Shown here: piece after piece, positions 33,367 through 44,351 of the stretch
How the letters are laid out: the number at the start of each line of letters is the position of its first letter
How positions within the stretch are numbered: position 1 is the first letter of the stretch
Assembly (NCBI GenBank): GCA_028386065.3
Contig: JAKUCV010004818.1
Span: 1 to 64,000, forward strand
Source: Turnera subulata
Taxonomy: Eukaryota > Streptophyta > Magnoliopsida > Malpighiales > Passifloraceae
Reading direction: 5' to 3'
DNA: 64,000 bases
Notes under the pieces: generated by a model
The model's input: only the letters and a program-made list of their open reading frames with translations
Told to the model about the DNA's origin: nothing
Databases searched by the model: none
Position numbers and translations under genes: made by a program

Positions 33367-33987
33367 ACATCGATGTTCACAAGATGAACATCGATGTTCA
33401 CACTATATTTGCCTTGGCCGAGACCACTGGACATCGATGTTCATCAGATGAACATCGATGTTCTGTGTAGTCTGACCTTGGCAGAGAACATTGAACATTG
33501 ATGTTCATGAGATGAACATCGATGTCCTATGTTGGTTGGCCTTGGCAGATTCACATGAACATCGATGTTCAAGGGTTGAACATCGATGTCCAAGCCTTGT
33601 GAGATTTGTTTGAGATTCCAGAGACCAAATATCATCGATGTTGACATTATAACATCGATGTCCTTGTGTTCAAGAGTCTCAAACATCGATGTTTAAAGGT
33701 TAGACATCGATGTTAAAATGCTACTGCCAAGTTTTTGGACCTTTGGAACTTTCCAACATCGATGTCCAAGAGTTGAACATCGATGGTCTTGAGCTCTGCC
33801 AAAAGGTTTGGACTTCCAGAGCCTCAAGGACATCGATGTTGGTGACAGGACATCGATGTCCTAGTGTTCCAGAGGCCAAATGACATCGATGTTCATGACA
33901 GGACATCGATGTCCTAGTGTTCCAGAGGCCAAATGACATCGATGTTCATGACAGGACATCGATGTCCTAGAAAACCCACATCGATGT
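33367..33987. repeat. Helically spaced array of paired palindromes (ACATCGATGT)
   Basis: 21 copies are present, 18 perfect and 3 with one or two changes, arranged as ten pairs plus one single. Pairs start at 33367, 33431, 33495, 33559, 33632, 33683, 33756, 33830, 33883 and 33936. Members of a pair are 20 or 21 bases apart, and pairs are 64, 64, 64, 73, 51, 73, 74, 53 and 53 apart. Several copies are longer palindromes whose flanks change together (gaac...gttc, ggac...gtcc, aaac...gttt). The array lies in the untranslated leader between the PBS and gag. The other Angela element has only one pair (53761-53790). The minus-strand frames across it (33444-33939) are artefacts of repetition. Confidence 0.95.
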
Positions 33988-34777
33988 TGTTAAGACTAGT
34001 GACTTAAACAGCGCATTCAGGGCAGATGGAGGCCGAATTGGTGTCTGGCCTGAACAGCAAAGTCGTAGCTCTACTTCTTAGCTTTCCAGGGAGACCAAGT
34101 TTGCACACATCCGAGCTCTATAGCTCTGGATATGGCCGAAAAACTAACTGCTGCCAAGTAGTTAGGAGAATTAGATTCTCAAAACATTGATGTACAAGTT
34201 AGACATCGATATTCACATGTATTTGGTTTCCAAACATGCATGACATCAATGTATGATTTATCAAGAACAAACATGTGATGTGTTGGAATTATATGTTGAT
34301 GAAATATTAAGTTCTTAGTTGCCTTCCATGATAAGCACTCATCAAGCCTAAGATCGACAATTGGTAGGTTTTTGCCAAAGCAAGGTGCCATTGTTTATCC
34401 TAGGAAGATGCGAGTGGATAATTGTAATATCTCGACTGTTTATTGTGGGTTTGGACTTAACTAGGTTATCTTAATAGGATTAAGGACCTAGAGGCAAGGG
34501 TTGAGCAATGTCTATAAGATAGACTTGAACAAGGTGTTGTTCACTCAACTATCCAAGAGTTACATAGAGATGTAATTAACAAAGAGTTGTCTACCTAAAT
34601 AGCTATGATATAAGTTTATCAGCCAAAGCTGACTTATGTTGTAGTGAAATATGGATCTTGGCCTACTTATATAATTGTCTTGATTTATGTAGTAGGAGCA
34701 CGTTTAATAGAATTCCTTATTAAATGATTTGTATGCATGACTATTATTTGTGAGTTGATCATTCTTGTAGAATTACC

Positions 34778-35407
34778 ATGGCACAAAACACTAGCACTTT
34801 ATTATTGCGATTCGTCCTTGAGTAGGACAAGCTGAATAGGAATAGTTTCCTAGAGTGGCATCACATTTTGAGGATATTCTTCAGACAAGAAAAATTTGTA
34901 TGTCCTTGAAGGGCCTATTCTTAATGAATTGGCGCCTAATGCTTCTAGGGGCAGAAGTAGATGCTTGAGAGAAGCATGTTGATGATGTATTGGATGTTGC
35001 ATGCCTTATGCTAATTGCCATGGACTCTGAGCTTCAGAAGCAAGATGAGAACATGTGGGCGTTCGATATGATCGAACACCTGAAACTGCTCTGAGGAGAG
35101 CAAGTAAGGCATGAGAGGTACGAGACGTCTAAGGCATTGTTCCAATGCAAGACGGCTAAGTTATCACCCGTTAGATCTCATGTGCTCAAGATGATTCGAT
35201 ACATTGAGAGCCTTAGGGGTCTTGGTTTCCTTTGAAAAGGAAAGGGGTAAAGCAAAGTTTGACAAGAAGAAGAAATGTACCAAATGGTTTGGTGCATGTG
35301 CATCTTCTTATTCTCATGTGCTGAAACCCAAGGGTGGTGTTGCAAAGGTAGGAAATTATTTCCGTTGCAACAAACCAGACCATCAGAAACACAACTGCCC
35401 TGTTTAA
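34778..35407 (+). pseudogene. Angela A gag remnant
   Basis: The ATG at 34778 (MAQNTS) matches the gag start of the other Angela copy, but stops appear within about 16 codons and again repeatedly. The recognisable end is KKKCTKWFGACASSYSHVLKPKGG and a zinc knuckle that has lost its first cysteine (YFRCNKPDHQKHNCP). It cannot give a functional gag. Confidence 0.88.
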
Positions 35408-38208
35408 CTTGAAGAGATAAAGAAGCAGAAGGGAAGTGAGACTTCCGCTTCAGGTATTTTTTTTATAGAGGCTAATATCTCTACCTCTGCATTATGGGTA
35501 TTGGATACCAGGTGTGGTTCTCACATTTGTCGAAATGTGAAGGAACTGAGAAAGAGTGGGAGATTGGCTAAGGATGAGATAGACCTACGCCTCGGAATTG
35601 GAGCAAGAGTTGCTACATTAGCCGTAGGGATTTTTTATCTATCCTTACCTAGTATTTTGGTTTTAGAACTATACAATTATTATTATGTACCTGCCATAAG
35701 CAAGAATTTGATTTCTGTATCTTGTATGGACAAGAAAAGTTTCATTGAGAATAAAGAACAATTGTTGTTCTATTTATTTCAATGAAATTGATTATGATGG
35801 TGCATTTTAAACGGTGGTTTGTATGTTCTAAACCTAGTAACGCCTATCTATAACAATAATACGAAGGAGGTTAGATAATATTATTCTAGTGAAACCTATC
35901 TCTGGCATAGTCGTTTGGCCCATATACACGAGACTCGTATTCCTAAACTCCATAAAGTTGGATTTTTAGACTCATTTGATTTTGAATCATATGAGACATA
36001 TGAGTCATGTTTGTTAGGCAAAATGACTAAGGCTTCCTTTAAGGGTAAAGGTGAAGAGCCTAGGACTTGCTAGGTCTAATACATACTGATGTATGCGGAC
36101 CAATGTCTACACAGGCTAGAGATGGTTTTCAATACTTCATTACATTTACTGATGACTTCAATAGATACGGCTATGTGCATCTAATGAAACACAAGTCGGA
36201 ATCCTTTGAAAAGTTCAAAGAATTCAAGAATGAAGTACAGAATCGACTCGGAAAAGTATTAAAATGCTTCGATAAGATCGAGGAGGTGAATACGTAGGCC
36301 GAGAGTTTCTTGATCATCTAAAGAGTTGTGGTATAGTATCACAGCTTTCTCCACCGAGTACACTTCTTCAAATGGTGTATCCGATAGGAGGAACCGAACT
36401 TTGTTAGACATGGTTCGTTCTATGATGAGTCAAGCTGACCTTCTATTTTCTTTTGGGGACATGCATTATTGAGTGCTGCATCTACCTTAACCGTGTTCCA
36501 TCTAAATCGGACTTAAAGACACCATATGAGATATGGACTGGGAAGCGTCCCATTTTGTCTTTTATGAGGATTTAGGGTTGTGAGGCTTACGTGAGACGTT
36601 AAGCATCAGATAAACTCGACCCTAAATCCGACAACTGCCTTTTGAATGATACCTTAAAGGGTATTGTTTCTATAATCCCATAGAGCACAAAGTGTTTGTG
36701 GCTCGGAATGCTATTTTTCTAGAAAGAATGTCTATTTCTAGAAGAATTAGTGGGAGGACAATAGAACTCGAAGAAGTTCGAAATAAAGAGGCTGAGATGG
36801 AACAAAGGACAGGATCCGTAAGTTGTTGTGGATGAGAATCTTGTACCTAAAACACATGGACCGCGTAGGTCGGATAGGACTCGGTATGAGCTTGAGAAAT
36901 ATGGATTTCTCATAATTCATATTGGAGATGTGATGCTCATAAGTCAGGATGAGCTCACTTCCTATCAGCTGATCATTACGGGTCTAGACTCCAAGAAGTG
37001 GCTAGAAGCCATGAATTCGGAAATGGAATCCATGTATGAGAACAAGGTATGGACCTTGGTTGATCCACCTGAAAGGGTAAAACCTGTAGGGTGCGAACGT
37101 GTCTTTGTGAAAGATTGACATGGATGGTAATGTGATTACCTTTTTAAAGGCGATTGGTTGCGAAAGGTTTCAAGCTAGTTCATGGTATTGACTATGATGA
37201 AACCTTCACACCAGTCGCCATAGTTAAATCTATCCGAATTCTATTGGCTATAGCTGGATGCCATGACTATGAGATATGGTATGCAAGATGCAAAGGTCCA
37301 TTTGTGGACCTATGCAAACTTCAAGGAGTTGAAATCTTCGTTTTAATGATGTAATCAAAGAGTTTGGTTTTATCATTAATGAAGATAAACCATGTGTTTA
37401 CTAGAAGGTTAGTGGGAGCACTATTGTTTTCTTGTTGTTTTATGTTGACGACATCCTACTTATTAGGAATGACACTCCGACACTAAAGTCTGTAAAGACT
37501 TGGTTAGGAAAGAATTTCTCAATGAAGGACTTAGGAGGAGCTGCCTAAGTGTTGGGCATAAAGATCTATAGAGATAGATCCAAAAGGCTTCTCGGGCTAA
37601 GTCAGAGTACATATATTGACAGGATGCTAAAGAGGTTTAGCATGCAAAGATACCAAGAACGGTTTCTTGCCCATGTCACATGGCATAGCTCTCTCAAATA
37701 ATCTGTATCCTAGTATGACTATGGAGAGAGAGCGGATGGGTTAGATTTCTTATGCGTTTGCAATAGGATCTATCATGTATGCCATGCAATGTACTAGGCC
37801 GGATGTCACTTATGCTTTTGAGTGTCACAAGCAGATGCCATTCTGATCCCGGTGAAAGTCACTGGATAACGGTTAAATTTCCTTAAGTACTTGAGAAGCA
37901 CTAAGGATGCATTCCTGGTTTACGGAAGCGTTGATGGGCTTGTTGTAAAGTGTTACAAAGATGCCAGCTTCCAAACTGACAGGGATGATTTTAGATCGCA
38001 ATAAGGATATGTGTTTCGTCTTGGAGGTGGTACTGTGAGCTGGAAGAGTTCCAAGCAAGAACAGCCACCGACTCTACAACTAAGGCTATATATAGTTCCT
38101 TCTGGGAACAATGTAGCAGATACATTGTCTAATCTTCTCATGCAACTGAAGCATGATGGTCATGCTAGATCCTCATGTATAAGATACATGGATGATTGGC
38201 TTTAGTGC
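35408..38208 (+). pseudogene. Angela A pol remnant (protease, integrase, RT, RNase H)
   Basis: Copia pol in order, broken by many frameshifts and stops. The protease site is LDTRCGSHI (Gly of D-T-G lost). Integrase pieces: LGLIHTDVCGPMSTQA, FTDDFNRYGY; the catalytic third acid region (36280-36420) is frame-broken. RT pieces: MNSEMESMYENKVWTLVDPP, ETFTPVAIVKSIRILLA, and an intact YVDDILLI near 37440. RNase H is truncated: after the 'DSTT' region it jumps to the end of pol (VPSGNNVADTL), the same deletion as in the second Angela element. The short frames listed in this interval are pieces of this one gene. Confidence 0.9.
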
Positions 38209-38219
38209 AAGTGGGAGAT
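38209..38219 (+). other. Polypurine tract of Angela A
   Basis: aagtgggagat directly precedes the 3' LTR start tgttag; it is the plus-strand primer site usual for copia elements. Confidence 0.85.
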
Positions 38220-39936
38220 TGTTAGTAATATGCCCAATAGCCAATCATGGATGTTTATTTATAGTCTTGTACATACACTTTAAGGTTATTCCAAGAAGTA
38301 TCATTTATGAGATAAACGCTTGCACATACTTATAACTCTAGAATATTTCATATTCTTAAATGTCCCTAGTTGATTATTATTATGGATGGGTTGTAATAAT
38401 AAATCAAGACTAGCGTATGTTGAGAATTTATATGTGATATGAATTCTACATACGGGTACAAGTTGGAGAACTTGTGGACTGGACCCACCCACATAAGAAC
38501 CCTACATGGAACGTTATATGTATGTCATTAGTGGTTCTTATAGATGTGATTGTCCTCCGACCTGAGATCGTCAAGGTATCCAACATATGAATCATGTACT
38601 TTGATATTATTCCTAGTCACCCGTAACTGGGTGGACATAAGGGTAATCATTGGGTATATGCCGAGTATGTAGTGGGTTTTGATAGATCAAGAGGGGATTC
38701 GTCCAACCCATATAACGGGTATATTATCGGATGGTTTCTTGATAGAGTTGAACTGTAAATGCACGGCCGTGCTCGGATTATGATATGGTGATATCATTGG
38801 TATCCGTTTTACACAGTTAACTCGAGGATCAAGAAAACGAGATTAAACATATACGAGATTGATATATTCCATGTCTCGGTTTAATCTGATAATGGGACGA
38901 AGGGACGATGACATACTTACGAGGCATAGAGAATCAGTACTGATCTTGTCGTTCGGGTAGCAATGATGTGTTGCTAGACGCCGCTCTTTGCTTATAATTC
39001 TAAAATGGGATTTTACAATTATTGCCGGACGTTACAAGTGCCTACAGGGTCACACACATAGAGCCGTTGATTCGAGCAGGTGGTTGAACCGTGGTTGGAC
39101 CATGGTTGGACCGGTTTGTGGTTGGACCGTGGTTGGACCATGGTTGAACCAGGGTCGTTTTTGGGTGGTTGGCATGCTGAAAGTCAGTATAATTGAGCCA
39201 CTAAGTGGTGTGTTATCTGATATGGCTTAGTGGTGGACATTAATGATGATAAAGTCATCATCATGCACTAATTGGGGCCAAGTGTTGGCCATTAGTTCCA
39301 TTAACTAAGGCTAAGTGTGTAAGTGTGTGGGTGTGTGAATGATCAGTTTTAGAGCTGATTTTGAGCTGAGCATCACGTTTTACACACAGCAAAAAGCTTG
39401 AGAGAGTCTTGAGCTTTTGATACACACATCCCTTTGCTTCTTCTTCTTGGTCAAAGAAGGAAGAACCAAAAACACCTTAAAGCACAACTAGCCTTTGATG
39501 TGTGGATTGAGTGATTTGGTCACTTCCTCTCCTTCATGCTATTCTCTGAGTTTTGTTCTTGAGAAGTGTTCTTGAGAGCTTGAGAGAAAACACACACACA
39601 TCACCATCTTCTTCTTTGAGAAAGAAGAAGAAAGACACTACACATAAGCTCCCGGTTTACTCTTGCTAGCACATCAGTCCGGGGGTGCTTGTTCTTGGAT
39701 TCGTGTGACGAGTCCGGGAAGATCACGGTTCGTGTGGATACCGTAGAGGGGCGAGGCCTTTGTCTGGCCCTAACTGATTCGGTTCCAGCAGTTGGGTGAA
39801 GTACCTCAACCGAACAGGGTACGAAATTTTGTTATACGGTTTATATGCTTCACATGTGGTTCTTGGTTGGTTTCCCTTGCTTCCGCTGCATGTTGTGCAT
39901 ATTATGAATGTCATAATAGCTCTAGGGAAACTTACA
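38220..39936 (+). repeat. Angela A 3' LTR
   Basis: It starts tgttagtaatatgccc, ends gaaacttaca, and is followed by TSD gttat. Differences from the 5' LTR are mostly single bases. Confidence 0.95.
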
Positions 39937-41740
39937 GTTATAACTGGTTCCTTTTGGAACCCACACACTTCTAACATTTTCATTTATTTTTTTAATCCAG
40001 TAAGCATTGATGCCAAGACCTTTCTTTCCACAGTAATAGCAAGCAATACGTGGTGCATGATAATGTGTATACATATGTTTCCTAGCAGAATATGCATAAC
40101 TGTTTCTTCTAAAAAAATGTGACTGCACATAATTTGGTTTGTTAAAATCCAGATTTGGTCTGTATGTCATATTCTTCTTATGTGATTTACTATTTGATTT
40201 TTGTGACATTCTTGACCTTGATGTATAATTGCTTACATACTTATGTGACCTACTACTGCTCAAATATGAGGTGTCGGGTTTGTATGGCACACTAGATTCT
40301 GTCCTTACAAATTGCACAATATTATTTGGTTTTTTTGCAACCAAATGTGTAGCACCTATTCCTTCTTTTTTGCATAGGACTTCTCTGCTGTCCTAACAAC
40401 ATATTCAGATTATTGGTACTACCAGTAAACTTCTCATGAGACGATTTTAGATCAGTTACATGTTTTTCAAGAACACTTTTTTCATTCGCAAGCACTTCGC
40501 ACATATCACTCTTACAAGTATACCCTTTTCAAGTTCATCATAAGCATTCTTTAAGGTAAACTTCTCAGTTTTTAAATCCTCACAGACCTTCATAGCATTA
40601 AAATTAGCAGTCCTAAGCTTTTCATTTTTATTTTTGTATGCATCCTCACCAAATTCAATCAAATCAACGTTCTTTTTATTTTCTTTATTTTTCTTAAATA
40701 CTTGCTTGTATTTGACATGCAATTCATCAAAAGCTTCAAGTAATTCATCAAGATTGAGATCAGTAGAATCAGTTAGCTCAGAATCTTCTTGAGCCATGAA
40801 GCATAGATCTCCTCTTCAACATCAGATTCATTGGAGGAGTCTAAATCATCCCACGCAACCATAGCCTTTTTCCCATTGGTTTTGAAAAACCAGATCTGCC
40901 CTTCTTTTGGTAAGGACATTCAGACTTGATATGTCATGGACGATTGCATCCAAAGCACACCAGAGGCTCTTTCTTTGGCTCCTCAGCTTTTGTGACCTTA
41001 AGATTCTTCGCTTTGAGTTGCTTCTTCTTCTTAAGGTATCGATCAAATCTTCTAGTGAGTAGAGCCACATCGAAGTCACTATCATCATCATCATTTGGTT
41101 CATGGACCTTCAACGCAACATCCTTTCTATTGGGTTCGATATTGTCAACATGACATATCAACTTACCAATCAGCTCTTCATTGGATAGTAGGTTTAGATT
41201 TTGAGCTTCGTCAATGGCAGTCACTTTATGTTCCCATTCTTTGGAAAATGACCTCAAAATCTTTGCAACATTCTCTGTATGCGCTAGAACTTTTCCATAA
41301 GAGGCTAGATTGTTGCAAAGTAGGATGAACCGAGTATCCATTGTATTGATGGTTTCACCAGAAGCCATTTGGAATAGCGCATATTCTCTAGTTAGGTGAT
41401 TGAGCCTCGATTCCTTAACCTGGTTTGTCCCTTCATGAGTGATACATAGTAACTGCCAAATGTCATGAGCAAATTCACAAGATTAGACCCTTTGAAACTC
41501 GCTTTCACTGATTCCACAAAGAAGAGCGTTTTTAGCTTGTGCATCAAGCTTTGCTCTCTTCATCTCATCTTCAGTCCAGAGATGCTTCTCCCTGGTTGGT
41601 CTATTGTAGGTATTCTGGACAATATGCCACATTTCAATGTCCTTTCCCTCTAGAAAGATCTTCATCCAAAACATCCAATAGTCAAAGTTTGCCCCATCAA
41701 AATATGGTGCCTTGTTCACACTAGTACCCTCAAAAGCCAT
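39937..41740 (-). pseudogene. SIRE-like copia gag
   Basis: Read on the minus strand from the ATG at 41740 (MAFEGTSVNKAPYFDG). The N-terminal part (NFDYWMFWMKIFLEGKD) and the frame at 41368-40934 form the usual copia gag domain (NTMDTRFILLCNNL, LRSFSKEWEHKVTAI). A complete zinc knuckle CFGCNRPWHIKSECP follows. Next is a long charged coiled-coil-like part (LLEAFDELHVKYKQVFKKNKE) and a second, degraded knuckle (CYYCGKKG, His missing). A gag with an extended coiled coil and second knuckle fits the SIRE/Maximus lineage. At least four frame breaks are present (about 41480, 40930, 40800, 40500). It ends at the gttat TSD and continues at 31335. Confidence 0.88.
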
Positions 41741-41780
41741 GATCTTTGTCTTTGAATCTTACTCCTTTGAATTGAGAACG

Positions 41781-41794
41781 CAGCTCCGCTACCA
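41781..41794 (-). other. Primer-binding site of the SIRE-like element
   Basis: The minus strand reads tggtagcggagctg about 40 bases before the gag ATG; it resembles the copia initiator-Met site tggtatcagagc. Confidence 0.6.
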
Positions 41795-41796
41795 AT

Positions 41797-42785
41797 TTTC
41801 GGCCCGAAAGTGCCTAAGCAGGGGGGTGGTGGGGAGTGAATTAGGTTTCAAAACTTTTTCAGACTGACACGAATTGGTTTTTTAGAACCCAAATTCGGGT
41901 AACGCCTGATGAGTGTTTTAGAGCAAGAATGCGAGTGAGGAGATTAAGAGAGAATTTACACAAGTGATTTTAGAGTGGTTCCCCCTCACCAGGTACCTCC
42001 ACTACCTAAAAGTCCCTCCTTTAGGATTTCAAACTCTCATTATCGTTAGGTTTTTACGGGTTCAACCTTAACCTTTACAATCACAAGCTTTTCTAGGCTA
42101 AGCTCAAACCTTTACAAGCTTTTCACAGGCTAAGCTCTAACCTACCCTCAAATCTAATCCTAGACTTGAGTACCCAGCAATTCTAAACCAAGCTTTGCTT
42201 ACAAATTAACCCTTTGTATTAGTTTCACACTGTAAGCAGAAATACCAAATCAAATACCAAATGTTTAAGCTCAAGTATACACTCAAATTTTGTACAATAG
42301 CAGGGATAAACTTTCAGAGGTGTAAACGTCCCTATTTATAGAATCTGAGTGTGGAAGATAAGCTCTTGCAATGGCTTCACGTACTCCAGTTGACTTCAGT
42401 TCATTAAATCTTCAATTTGGAGCCACTGTGCAATGTCAACTCTTTGCTTGCTTAATTACCAATTCTGGAAGGTTTGGACGACCTTGTGGAGTTGAGTAGG
42501 AGTTAGGTGGGAACATCTTCTGCACTTCCATAAAGTCTTCCCTCTTACTTGTTCATCGACTCAAACGGCTGGAAGTGGGATTTAAATGCTTGCAGGACCA
42601 CATGCAACTTGCACTAAAAGTTGATAGTGACAGCTTGCAGATATGGTATCGATAAAAACCATATGTCGTATGTCTGCAACATGGTTTCTGAAGAAACCAT
42701 AATTTTTCTTGAAAGCAAAAAAAAAAAAATACAAGCAGATCTAACAGCATATAATTTGTTAGTCATCAAAACCAGATAGTCTACA
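41797..42785 (-). mobile_element. Probable 5' LTR of the SIRE-like element
   Basis: It lies directly upstream (minus strand) of the PBS. The minus-strand start tgtagactatctggttttg...gactaacaaa has the form of a copia LTR, and a '...cctatttatagaatctgag...' block is present near 42340. The exact ends are uncertain. It does not resemble the element's other end (6559-7440). Confidence 0.55.
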
Positions 42786-43724
42786 TGGTTAATCGTAGTT
42801 TAGCATTGAGAGGTGATTAATCCTATTTTTGGTCAACTGTCTCCTGACCTAAAAACATTCTAAAATCCTCTAGAATATTCCCTCCTTACTTCCCCATCAA
42901 GTATATACATTAAACGAATAATTTTCACACTTATTTTCCATAAAAACACTAAAAATACATATTTAATCCCCAATTTTCATGAAATTAAAGAGTAGATTAT
43001 GCTGCCGGTTATGTGTTTAAATGGGCTAACCTCTGCAGAAATCCATATTTTATTGGCCCAATCCCAATATTTATTTCTTACCTAAAATCAAATAAATAAT
43101 AGAGGGCCAAAAATAAATAAAAGAATGAAACAAATAGAATATCCTATACTATCATCAATAAGTCTCAAACATATTCATGCTAGTAATCAAATCATATCAT
43201 CAATCAAAGGCACAAACACATTCAAATTTTATAAATAAAAGAATAAAATATGGGTCAAATTTGGGTGTTCATAGCAACCAACAGCCTTCAGGATGAGATG
43301 ATTCCTGAAGTGGAGCACGGGGTGCTCCAACCATTGACACACACCACTTACATCACACCACTTACATCAACCTAAAATCAAATAAATAATAGAGGGCCAA
43401 AAATATATAAAAGAATGAAACAAATAAAATATCCTATACTATCATCAATAAGTCTCAAACATATTCATGCTAGTAATCAAATCATATCATCAATCAAAGG
43501 CACAAACACATTCAAATTTTATAAATAAAAGAATAAAATATGGGTCAAATTTGGGTGTTCATAGCAACCAACAGCCTTCAGGATGAGAAGATTCCTGAAG
43601 TGGAGCACGGGGTGCTCCAACCATTGACACACACCACTTACATCAAACCATTCAAATTTCGTTGTTCCTTTCTTGCGTTGTTTTGTCCTTAGTTTTTAAG
43701 GACTTATCAACGAGGGGAATCTAT
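42786..43724. other. AT-rich stretch without a gene, holding a tandem repeat
   Basis: No domain or long frame is seen. It may be internal or 3' untranslated sequence of the Tat/Ogre-like element whose LTR appears to begin near 43725, since a purine-rich acgaggggaa lies at about 43710-43720. The assignment is tentative. Confidence 0.4.
43081..43645. repeat. Tandem duplication, period 290 bp
   Basis: cctaaaatcaaataaataat starts at 43081 and again at 43371. The copies are nearly identical (for example agatgattcc/agaagattcc) through 'cacaccacttacatca'. The first copy ends with an extra short repeat of caccacttacatca. Confidence 0.92.
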
Positions 43725-44351
43725 GAAAACTCAAATTTGACCAACAAATATTCCTCTAATTTAGATTTTGAGTATGCTCAAACCATAAGATTAATGAGCT
43801 GAATTGATATTTGGCTAAGGCACACTTAAAATTTATTTTAGTGGAATGTATATATTTTATGAATTCAGGTCTGTATGTTTGAACCGTTAATGAGATGATT
43901 TAATCTTAGGATAAGAATATATTAAGGTCTAGTTCATTAAAATATTGTCGTATTTTATTTATTTGGGTCTTTCATGTTTATTTTAGCCCGATTATAATGA
44001 GATGATTTATTTTTGGGTTAAGGATGAATTTGGGGGCCTAATTTAAAGGAATATGGACCTTCAAGAGTTAATTAGCCCGTAAACACATTTCTTGATGGCT
44101 AATTTTTGCTCTGATTTTCGTGCAAAATTAGAGTTAAATCATAATTTAAATGGAAAATGTGTTTTTTGTATGATCTTACATAAAATGGGAGATTTATTTG
44201 TAATCCATCAGTTATGGAATGATTGGGAGGAGTAGTAATCAAGAAAAAAGGTGATTCTAGGTAGGTTAGGGGTTGATTTCGCGGTTGAATCAAATCAGAG
44301 AGGAATTAGGGGAAATCGGGAGCAAAAAAAGTAAACAATGGGTGGACACAT
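43725..44351 (+). mobile_element. Tat/Ogre-like gypsy LTR, first piece
   Basis: From about 43960, the text (gatgatttatttttgggttaa, gattgggaggagtagtaatca) matches the reverse complement of 61200-61530, which lies upstream of a gypsy-type PBS at 60155. The start at 43725 is a guess from a TG after a purine run. It is interrupted at 44351 by a solo LTR, and continues at 46968. Confidence 0.6.

Larger units (their letters stand above)
31336..39936 (+). mobile_element. Angela-like copia element A, complete with LTRs
   Basis: LTRs are 31336-33063 and 38220-39936, with an exact TSD gttat (31331-31335 and 39937-39941). The target is the SIRE-like copia near the end of gag: minus-strand coding (WVPKGTSYN, then PIGPKLVWVPK) rejoins when the element and one TSD copy are removed. 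The two LTRs are about 98% identical by eye, so the insertion is fairly recent. The interior is nevertheless full of frame breaks. It was probably moved by proteins from another copy. Confidence 0.95.

Noticed and set aside
33367..33987. Short regularly spaced repeats resembling a CRISPR array
   Set aside because: The repeats are 10-bp palindromes inside a plant retrotransposon leader, come in pairs, and have related rather than unique spacers; no cas genes are present.
36067..37354. Several short frames that could be counted as separate small genes
   Set aside because: They are consecutive pieces of one frameshifted copia pol, recognised by comparison with Angela B.
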